From NCBI RefSeq assembly GCF_004341245.1, contig NZ_SLWY01000012.1, forward strand, positions 1-64,000: DNA of 64,000 nt. The letters are read 5' to 3'. Made by a program: the position numbers and the translations under genes. Shown here piece by piece: positions 57,651-64,000 of the stretch. A model generated the notes under the pieces. It worked only from the letters and a program-made list of their open reading frames with translations. It ran no database searches and had not been told where the DNA came from. The DNA is from Plasticicumulans lactativorans. Its GTDB lineage: Bacteria; Pseudomonadota; Gammaproteobacteria; Competibacterales; Competibacteraceae. Numbering within the stretch: the stretch's first letter is position 1; each line of letters begins with the position of its first letter.

Positions 57651-58463
57651 TCACGGCCGCTTCACCCAGTCCAGGTTGACACCGGTCTTCAATGCGTATG
57701 AGCCGGAGCCCCCGGTCGCCGAACCCTTGATCGTCTCGATGAAGGTGATGATCTCCTCGATCTCGTCGTTCGTGATCTCGTCATCGGTGCCGTAGGCGTT
57801 GACCTGGCACTGGAAGAGATTCGCCAGCGCTGCCGCGGCCACGTGCGTGAGGTGCTTGTAGCTCTTCTCGCTCTTGTTGCCGGTGCTGCAGCCGGCGAAC
57901 ACCACGTGGAACGTGTCATCGCCGCGGCTCGGCGCAAAGCAGGCCCGGTGCTCATCGAACAGGCCGAGCCAGGTATCGCTGTTCGCGACGTTGATCATGC
58001 GATTGTCGAGCTTGAGGCCGTCGAACGTCTCCTGCGCCTTCCTGCCCTTGACGCTCTGCAATTGGTCGAGCGGCATGCAGCCGATTCCGACCGTCATCAC
58101 GCCGGTGTTGCCGTGGCCGACGAACATCAGCGTGTCGAACGTGGTCCGCGCATTCTGCGCCTCGAACGCAGCACGCTTGAGCAGGCTCTTGAGCGACCCC
58201 GCCACGCCGTAACGGCAGGTGTCCTTGCGCTTTTCCGCCAGCAGCTTCGCCGCGAAGAGGAAATTGCCTTCGGACGGATCGAACCTGGGATCGAACCCCG
58301 CCGACTTCGCCAAAGCGCGACGCTCCTCGTACAGTTTCTCCTTGGCGGTGGCATGCCGCTGTAGCTGGGTTTTGTTCTGGCCTTTGACCTCGGGCTTGTT
58401 CCTGGTGTTCGAATCCTTGTGACCAAACGCGCTGCCCATGTTCTCGATGGCGATGAACATCAT
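57651..58463 (-). CDS. Orphan caspase-like (clan CD) cysteine peptidase candidate
   Basis: In this 270-residue protein a predicted strand ending in FVGHGNTG (His117) is followed about 75 residues later by a second hydrophobic strand ending VVFAGCSTGN (Cys192). This is the His-Gly and Ala-x-Cys-Ser dyad layout of caspase-like/CHAT peptidases. The N-terminus is polar and charged with no signal peptide. The start ATG at 58463 has AAGGAG seven bases upstream; a longer start at 58481 lacks such a site. It stands alone with no obvious partner. Peptidase activity and role (defence, regulated proteolysis) are inference. Confidence 0.65.
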   Translation of the reverse strand: MMFIAIENMGSAFGHKDSNTRNKPEVKGQNKTQLQRHATAKEKLYEERRALAKSAGFDPRFDPSEGNFLFAAKLLAEKRKDTCRYGVAGSLKSLLKRAAFEAQNARTTFDTLMFVGHGNTGVMTVGIGCMPLDQLQSVKGRKAQETFDGLKLDNRMINVANSDTWLGLFDEHRACFAPSRGDDTFHVVFAGCSTGNKSEKSYKHLTHVAAAALANLFQCQVNAYGTDDEITNDEIEEIITFIETIKGSATGGSGSYALKTGVNLDWVKRP

Positions 58464-58677
58464 GTCGGCGACTCCTTGCATGCGATGGATATGCTCGGGA
58501 CGGGCGGCCGATACCCGCGAACAAGGCGGGCGCGGGTCGCGTCGTGGCGCCGTTTACCCTGCCGCCGTGCGGCATACCGTGCGATGCGCGATTCCGGCAC
58601 CCGACGGCTCCAAAAACCTCGCGATCCGTTTACCTGAACCCGGCCACGCAGCCACCCGGTATGCGGCGTAGCCGAGG

Positions 58678-58717
58678 CCCGCGGTGGTGCGCCGTCCGTG
58701 CGGCGCACCACCGCGGG
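58678..58717 (-). terminator. Perfect 17-bp hairpin downstream of the PEP-CTERM gene
   Basis: CCCGCGGTGGTGCGCCG (58678-58694) and its exact complement (58701-58717) enclose a six-base loop, eight bases after the stop of the minus-strand PEP-CTERM gene. No T-tract follows. It is a likely terminator or 3' stabiliser. Confidence 0.55.
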
Positions 58718-58725
58718 TGCGGACG

Positions 58726-59334
58726 TCACGCGCTCAGTCGATGCGCGCCTGCCAGCGTCCGCGAACGGCCGCGCAGGACACCCAACGCGGCGAGACCGGC
58801 CAGCGCCAGCGCGTAGCTGCCGGGCTCGGGGATCGTCAGCAGCGTGGCGGTGAAGTTCACCGGCAGTTCGCTGTCCTCGGGGCCGAGGTTGCTGGCGCCG
58901 GGGATGAACGGCGGCGCGGAGAAGACCTCGAGGTAGCCCGGCGTCGGCAGGAAGCTCGCGAAGAACGGCGTGGCGTAGTTGCCGCCGGAGGTGGAGTAGC
59001 CGAAGCCGTCGCCGGTCAGTTGCTCGGTGCCGAGGCGGACGAGGTTGTCGACGTGGAAGGGCTCGTTGCCGGGCACCGACGTCCCGCTCGGCTGCAGGCC
59101 GGTGATGGTTTCGCCGTTGCGCGTGCCGGCGATGCCGGTGATCAGGTAGTAGCCCAGGGCATCGGGCGTGTCCTCGGTGACGAAGGTACCGCTCGCGGTG
59201 ATGCCGGCCCCGGCATAACTCCAGGTCCACGACAGGCTGGCGGCGTGTGCGGGCGCGCCGGTGGCCACGGCGGCCAGCGCGAGCAGGGCGGTGCACATGG
59301 AGCGGCGCACGCGGAAGGACGGTCGGATACGCAT
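58726..59334 (-). CDS. PEP-CTERM sorted exported protein
   Basis: This 202-residue protein has a signal peptide (MCTALLALAAVATGAPAHA) and a Gly/Ser/Thr-rich beta mature domain. The PEP-CTERM tail is IPEPGSYALALAGLAALGVLRGRSR: PEP motif, hydrophobic helix, basic end. The tail is recognised by an exosortase (EpsH/XrtA), usually in bacteria that make exopolysaccharide. The exosortase genes are not in the window. The start ATG at 59334 follows AGGGAA. Confidence 0.82.
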   Translation of the reverse strand: MRIRPSFRVRRSMCTALLALAAVATGAPAHAASLSWTWSYAGAGITASGTFVTEDTPDALGYYLITGIAGTRNGETITGLQPSGTSVPGNEPFHVDNLVRLGTEQLTGDGFGYSTSGGNYATPFFASFLPTPGYLEVFSAPPFIPGASNLGPEDSELPVNFTATLLTIPEPGSYALALAGLAALGVLRGRSRTLAGAHRLSA

Positions 59335-59642
59335 CGGAAATTCCCTGGATCGATGGTTGGCGGATGGCACGCGGGCCGCCTCGCCCCGGGCATGATCGGC
59401 CCGCCCGACGCGAGGCCACCCGCGCTGCGCCGTGCCGGCGGCCCCGGGCCGCCGCGCACGCCGGGACAAGGTTAGCCGTCGGCACGCCGGGATGCATGGG
59501 CGCTCGCCGCGGCACGGCTGGCGCCACAGGGCGGGTGTGCCCGTGTCGATGCGCCGCCGCGCGGCGAACTTTTCGCCACGCGTGCCGTCTGCGGATAGGC
59601 GTGTCCCGCCAGACGCGCGTCCTAACTCTAATGAGGCTAGCC
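59335..59642. other. Intergenic region with no gene seen
   Basis: This 308-bp spacer lies between the divergent PEP-CTERM and DUF2076 genes. It must hold two promoters but no convincing hexamers or repeats are visible. A GAGG ribosome binding site (59632-59635) precedes the DUF2076 start. Confidence 0.4.
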
Positions 59643-60185
59643 ATGGATCAAAACGAGAAGTCGCTGATCGACAACCTGTTCTCTCGACTGAGGGATGCCG
59701 AGCAACAGAGCGGCCCGCGCGATGCGCAGGCCGATGCCGCCATCCGCGAAGCGCTCGCGCGCCAGCCTGCCGCCCCCTACTACATGTCGCAGGCCATCCT
59801 CGTTCAGGAACATGCCCTGAAGGCGCTCAACGAGCGCGTACGCCAGCTCGAGGAATCCCTCGCCAGCCGCCCCGCGGGCGGTGGCGGCTTCCTCTCCAGC
59901 CTGTTCGGCGGCGGCAGCCAGCCGGCACCGGCGCCGCGCGCCTACGCCGCGCAGCCGACGCCGTTCAGCAACGCCCCGCAGGGCAGCTTCCTCGGCGGTG
60001 CGATGCAGACCGCGATGGGCGTGGCCGGCGGCATGCTGCTCGCCAACGCGCTCGGCGACCTGTTCTCCGGTGGCGAGGAAGCGGTGACCGAAGCGGTGTC
60101 CGAACCGCTGTCGAGCGTCGAAGACTCGGTCTTCGGCGGCGGCGGCTTCTTCGGCGACGATTCGGACGACGAGTCGAACGTCTGA
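59643..60185 (+). CDS. DUF2076 protein
   Basis: This 180-residue protein has the DUF2076 N-terminus (MDQNEKSLIDNLFSRLRDAE, YYMSQAILVQEHALKALNERVRQLE), a Gly/Pro-rich middle (GGGGFLSSLFGGGSQ), a hydrophobic alanine/glycine stretch (FLGGAMQTAMGVAGGMLLANALGDLF) and an acidic C-terminus. The family is described as periplasmic ligand-binding or envelope-associated, but no classical signal peptide is present here. Function unknown. Confidence 0.78.
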   Translation: MDQNEKSLIDNLFSRLRDAEQQSGPRDAQADAAIREALARQPAAPYYMSQAILVQEHALKALNERVRQLEESLASRPAGGGGFLSSLFGGGSQPAPAPRAYAAQPTPFSNAPQGSFLGGAMQTAMGVAGGMLLANALGDLFSGGEEAVTEAVSEPLSSVEDSVFGGGGFFGDDSDDESNV

Positions 60186-60230
60186 GCCCGCGCGCCGTCG
60201 CCCGCCCCGGGGCGGCGGCGCCAACCTCAC

Positions 60231-60253
60231 GGTCGCGGGCAGCGCCCGCGACC
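60231..60253. terminator. Bidirectional hairpin between convergent genes
   Basis: GGTCGCGGGC (60231-60240) and GCCCGCGACC (60244-60253) form a perfect 10-bp stem with a three-base loop, between the DUF2076 gene and the convergent protease gene. It could end transcription from both sides. Confidence 0.5.
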
Positions 60254-60298
60254 GCTCCCCGCCCCCGGACATTCCCCCGCACGGCCCGCGCCGTCCCC

Positions 60299-62041
60299 TC
60301 AGAGCAGCGCCGTGAAGCTCGCCGTCGCGTTGCGCGACAGGATGATGCGCTCGCCCGGGCGCAGCACGTGCTCGGTGATGCGGCCGCTGCCGACGCTGTC
60401 GATGAAGGTGCCGTTGGTCGAGCGCTCGTCGCGGATCAGCCACTGCCCGCCCTGCCGGCCGACCCACAGGTGGCGGCCGGAGATCATCGGATCGTCGATG
60501 ACGACCTCGGCGCGGCTGGCATCGCGCCCGATCCACAGGCCGGCTTCCGGCACCGTCACCGCCTGCCCCGACAGCGGGCCGCCGTCGAAGCGCAGCGTCA
60601 GCCCCGCGGCGGCGAGTGCCGGCGACACGGTGGTCGCCGCCACCGTCGGGCCGCCCAGCACCCGCCCGCGACGCGGCGGCGCAGCGCCCGCGGCCGCCGC
60701 GACGGGCGGCGCGGCGCGCGTCGCCGTGCCCTGCGCGCGCCGCCGCAGCACGAACGCCGCGACACCGCCGCAGGCGCTGAGCAGCAGCAGCGCACCGCCG
60801 ACCAGCGTCGCGATCGAGCTGGACTCGGCCGGCGCCGGCGTGGGCGCAGGCGCCGGCGGTGCGACCGGGGCGGCCAGCACCACCGGCTGCGGGGCCGGCT
60901 GCGGCGGCGTCGGGGGGGGCGGCGGTGGCGTGTCGGGCACGTCCTCGCCGCGGAGGATGCGCTCCTGGCTGTCGACCAGGAGCCGCCGTGCCTCCGAATG
61001 CTGCGGTGACAGCGTCGCCACTTCGTCGAAGAACTGCTTGGCCTTGCGATAGTGCCGCTGCTCGTACTCGGCGAGCCCGGCGATCCAGCGCTGGTCGACC
61101 AGCCCCGGCGCGTTGCTCGCGCCGGCGGGCGCCAGGTACTCGCGCGCGGTGTTCGACGGCACGATGAAGTTGAAGCCCTGCACCTCCTGGCCGTTGACGG
61201 TATCGCCGCGGAAGGTCAGCAGCCCGATCACCTCGGCCTGGCGGTTCAGCACCGGACCGCCGGAATTGCCGTGGGTCGCGCTGGTGTTGGTCTGCAGCAC
61301 CGGGATGCCGTCGACGGTGGTCTTGATCGCCGAGATCGCGCCCTCGTTGATGGTCGGCTCGACCTTGGAGCGCTCGTCGAGCACGTCGGAATCGGCCGCG
61401 CCGGGATAGCCGACGACGTGCACGCGGTCGCCGACGCGCACCCGGCTGGAGTCGCCGAGCTGCAGCGTGGGAGCGTTGCGGGTCTCGACCTTGAGGATCG
61501 CCACGTCCTTGCCGGTGAGCTGGTCGCCGCGGCTGCCGACCGGCACGCCGTAGGCCTTGATCTCGTAGCGCAGCGCGCTGCCGTCCTGCAGCAGCACCAG
61601 GTTGAGGTGGTCGCTGATCACCAGCTTCACGCCGTTGCGCCGCGCCCACTGGTTGACCTTGTCGATGTTCTCGCGGGTCGGCTGCAGGTTGTTGGCCTGC
61701 AGCATGCGGCTGACGAACTGCGCGTAGAGGGTCTCGCGCGCGGCGCTCTCGCCGTCGCGGGTCGCCGACACCACGTGGGCGTTGGTCATGATGTAGCCGT
61801 CGGACGAGATGAAGAAGCCCGAGCCGCTGCCGACGCTGCCGAGCGACTGCCGGCTGCCGTCGCTGTACTGCACGTAGCCCTTGTAGCCGTCGAGGATGCG
61901 CACCACCGCCGGCTTGCTGCGCAGGTGCAGGCGGTAGGTTTCGGTGAAGCCCGCGCCGTCGTCGGGGGCCGCCGCACCTGCCGGCGATGGCAGCGACAGC
62001 AGCGTCAGCAGGAGCAGCGACAGTGACAGGCGGGGCGACAT
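60299..62041 (-). CDS. Membrane-anchored S1C serine protease with C-terminal FHA domain
   Basis: This is a 580-residue protein with a signal peptide (LSLSLLLLTLLSLPSPAGA). A trypsin/HtrA-like protease domain has a catalytic triad visible as His89 in MTNAHVV, Asp in GKDVAILKVET and Ser in THGNSGGPVLN. A Pro-rich linker is followed by one transmembrane helix (IATLVGGALLLLSACGGVAAFVL) and an FHA phosphothreonine-binding domain (IGRDASRAEVVIDDPMISGRHL, RSTNGTFID). The layout places the protease outside and the FHA domain inside the inner membrane, linking envelope proteolysis to kinase signalling. No serine/threonine kinase gene is nearby. Confidence 0.85.
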   Translation of the reverse strand: MSPRLSLSLLLLTLLSLPSPAGAAAPDDGAGFTETYRLHLRSKPAVVRILDGYKGYVQYSDGSRQSLGSVGSGSGFFISSDGYIMTNAHVVSATRDGESAARETLYAQFVSRMLQANNLQPTRENIDKVNQWARRNGVKLVISDHLNLVLLQDGSALRYEIKAYGVPVGSRGDQLTGKDVAILKVETRNAPTLQLGDSSRVRVGDRVHVVGYPGAADSDVLDERSKVEPTINEGAISAIKTTVDGIPVLQTNTSATHGNSGGPVLNRQAEVIGLLTFRGDTVNGQEVQGFNFIVPSNTAREYLAPAGASNAPGLVDQRWIAGLAEYEQRHYRKAKQFFDEVATLSPQHSEARRLLVDSQERILRGEDVPDTPPPPPPTPPQPAPQPVVLAAPVAPPAPAPTPAPAESSSIATLVGGALLLLSACGGVAAFVLRRRAQGTATRAAPPVAAAAGAAPPRRGRVLGGPTVAATTVSPALAAAGLTLRFDGGPLSGQAVTVPEAGLWIGRDASRAEVVIDDPMISGRHLWVGRQGGQWLIRDERSTNGTFIDSVGSGRITEHVLRPGERIILSRNATASFTALL

Positions 62042-62299
62042 GAACGGGGCTCCTCCACGGTGACGATGGACATCATCCCAATAGCGTAGCCCGCGCTCCG
62101 CGGCGATCGCCGGGGCCGGAAGCGTCGACGATCGATACCCAGGTCTGCTACAAGGGCGACGAGCGGTGGTCCCGGAAATTCCCGGAACGCCGCCCGCGAT
62201 GCCGCAGGGCCGCCCCGTCGCCTCGCGGGCCCTACTCTAGTGCGAGGAACGGCGCCCGTTCAGAGCGGTGCGCCGGAAGGGCGGTTCAGGAACAGTGGA

Positions 62300-64000
62300 A
62301 TGGACAATCACCTCACGGATACGCGCTCAGTCATCCTGATCGTCGAGGATCAGCCGGCCGATCTGCTCATCCTCGGCGAGGCCGTCGGCGACCTCGCCGA
62401 GGTGCACCTTGCCAAGGACGGACGTTCGGCGCTCGGCATCGCGCGCGCCTGCCGCCCCGACCTCGTCCTGCTCGACATCGAGATGCCGGGCGCGAGCGGA
62501 TTCGACATCTGCCGGGCGATGAAGGCGGACCCCGAGCTGTGCAACGCCTCCATCCTGTTCGTCACCTGCCACACCCGTACCGAGATCGAGATCAAGGCCC
62601 TGGAGCACGGCGGCGTGGATTTCATCCAGAAGCCGCTGAACATACCGGTGGTCCGCGCCCACGTACGTGCGCATCTGAGTCTGCGCACGGAAGCGAAGAA
62701 GCTCGCGTATTACGACGCGCTGACCGGGCTGCCCAATCGCACCCTGCTGAAGGACCGCACCGAGCAGGCCCTGTGGAAGGCACGGCGCGACGGCACCCAG
62801 GTGGCGATGCTGCTGCTCGACCTGGACAACTTCAAGGGCATCAACGAATCGGTGGGCCATACGATCGGCGACGCCGTGCTGAAGGAGGTCGCGGCGCGCC
62901 TGCGCCGATCGTCGCGGGCGATCGACACGGTCAGTCGCCCGGGCGGCGACGAGTTCGTCATCCTGCTGCCGGACGTCAAACGCATCGACGCCATCGGCGA
63001 CTGCGTGGAGCGCCTGCTGGCGGCCATCGCCAGTCCCATCCGGATCGAAGGCAACCGGTACGACCTGTCGGCCAGTGCCGGGATCGGCGTGTACCCCGAC
63101 GACAGCGACGACCTCGAGTCGCTCTACCGGCATGCCGACGCCGCGATGTACCAGGCCAAGCAGGACGGGCGGCACCGCTACCGCTTCTTCTCCCACAACA
63201 TCGAAGCCAGCTCCCGCGCCCGCCTCCTGCTCGAGCGCCGGATGCGCGACGCCCTGGAGCGGGATGCGTTCGAGGTGTTCTACCAGGCCAAGTTCGATGC
63301 CCGCAGCGGGATCACCCGCGGCATGGAGGCGCTGATCCGCTGGCGCGATGAAAGCGGCACCTTCATACCGCCGGCCGAGTTCATCCCGCTGGCGGAAAAG
63401 AACGGGCTCATCGTGCCGATCGGCCGTTACGTGCTCCTGCAGGCGTGCCGCGACGCCCGCCGGCTCCTGCAGAGGGGGCTGCCGGTGTGCGTGAGCGTGA
63501 ACATCTCCGCCGTGCAGTTCCGCGAGGAACCGTTCCTCGCCATGGTCGAGCGCATCCTGGATGAAACGACCCTGCCCCCCGCGCTGCTCGAACTGGAGAT
63601 CACCGAAGGCGTGCTGGCGCACGACATCGACGCCGCCGGCGGGATCCTCGGCGCGCTGAAGGCGCTGGGAGTGCGCGTCTCGATCGACGATTTCGGCACC
63701 GGCTACTCCAGCCTGACCTACCTGAAGCGACTACCGATCGACGTTCTCAAGATCGACCGCAGCTTCGTCCGCGACATGCTCACCGACAGCAGCGACGCCG
63801 CCATCATCGAGGCCATCATCCGCCTGGGACAGGCCCTGGGCCTGGAGCTGGTCGCGGAAGGCGTGGAGACGGAGGCGCAGGCCGAGAAGCTGCTCGCGCG
63901 GGGCTGCGCGGTCATGCAGGGCTACCACTTCTGCATGCCCATGCCGTTCGAACAGATCTGTCAGCGCCTGCAGACGGCGATGGCCGGCGCGGCGGTCGAA
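62300..64000 (+). CDS. REC-GGDEF-EAL cyclic-di-GMP signalling protein (3' end outside the window)
   Basis: At least 567 residues are encoded before the window ends. An N-terminal receiver domain (VILIVEDQPADLL, phospho-acceptor Asp59 in LVLLDIEMPG, Lys in FIQKPLN) is followed by a GGDEF domain with intact RPGGDEF (about 213-219) and an upstream inhibitory-site motif RAID (about 206-209). An EAL domain with EALIRW (about 343) and DDFGTGYSSL plus VAEGVE follows. Both synthase and phosphodiesterase motifs look complete, so net activity is unclear. No partner histidine kinase is in the window. Confidence 0.9.
   Translation, partial: MDNHLTDTRSVILIVEDQPADLLILGEAVGDLAEVHLAKDGRSALGIARACRPDLVLLDIEMPGASGFDICRAMKADPELCNASILFVTCHTRTEIEIKALEHGGVDFIQKPLNIPVVRAHVRAHLSLRTEAKKLAYYDALTGLPNRTLLKDRTEQALWKARRDGTQVAMLLLDLDNFKGINESVGHTIGDAVLKEVAARLRRSSRAIDTVSRPGGDEFVILLPDVKRIDAIGDCVERLLAAIASPIRIEGNRYDLSASAGIGVYPDDSDDLESLYRHADAAMYQAKQDGRHRYRFFSHNIEASSRARLLLERRMRDALERDAFEVFYQAKFDARSGITRGMEALIRWRDESGTFIPPAEFIPLAEKNGLIVPIGRYVLLQACRDARRLLQRGLPVCVSVNISAVQFREEPFLAMVERILDETTLPPALLELEITEGVLAHDIDAAGGILGALKALGVRVSIDDFGTGYSSLTYLKRLPIDVLKIDRSFVRDMLTDSSDAAIIEAIIRLGQALGLELVAEGVETEAQAEKLLARGCAVMQGYHFCMPMPFEQICQRLQTAMAGAAVE

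Overview
The window is a GC-rich (about 70% by eye) bacterial chromosome segment. Gene content points to a betaproteobacterium, most likely Rhodocyclales (Thauera/Azoarcus-like). The pointers are a paaABCDE phenylacetyl-CoA epoxidase operon, DUF1840 and DUF3108 proteins, purMN next to hda/AI-2E transporter genes, a PEP-CTERM protein and heavy-metal/copper resistance genes. Species-level placement is inference.

Layout. (1) 1-1350: a low-GC unknown gene with a HEPN-like motif, preceded by an integron attC-like inverted repeat and palindromes. (2) 1521-3944: FecR-domain protein plus CHASE2-adenylate/guanylate cyclase. (3) 4070-12340: a lipid-modification and stress cluster (two cyclopropane/furan-fatty-acid type methyltransferases, DUF1365, FAD amine oxidase, DUF1295, SnoaL-like, SDR, and a MerR regulator with a B12-fold remnant), with AT-rich divergent promoter regions. 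(4) 12622-15377: a secreted protein and an ExeA-like ATPase. (5) 15489-29293: a long plus-strand metal block made of a CzcCBA-type RND efflux system and then copper detoxification (multicopper oxidase, Met-rich protein, YncE-like propeller, DUF2933, ICMT-like protein, CopA ATPase). (6) 29379-41526: housekeeping genes (hda, AI-2E transporter, CDP-alcohol phosphatidyltransferase, purM, purN, two DUF3108 genes, DUF1249, ppsA, CPA2 antiporter, gluQ, tadA, DUF1840).

(7) About 41840-47588: a lower-GC genomic island abutting the 3' end of guaA. It contains an IS5-family remnant, a non-coding block rich in hairpins, a five-gene CBASS-type anti-phage operon (CD-NTase, HORMA, TRIP13-like ATPase, a SLOG plus TIR/deoxyribosyltransferase-like candidate effector, DEDDh exonuclease) and a broken P4-type integrase. 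The operon is HORMA/TRIP13 (type III-like) but has no NucC nuclease. Its TRIP13 frame carries an in-frame amber codon, and the candidate effector architecture is unusual. This is the most interesting system in the window.

(8) 47589-52751: guaBA, xseA and an SsuE-like FMN reductase. (9) 53380-57154: paaABCDE, epoxidising phenylacetyl-CoA. (10) 57305-64000: a small unknown protein, an orphan caspase-like (clan CD) protein, a PEP-CTERM protein, a DUF2076 protein, a membrane-anchored S1C protease with a cytoplasmic FHA domain, and a REC-GGDEF-EAL signalling protein cut by the window end. No rRNA, tRNA or CRISPR array was recognised.
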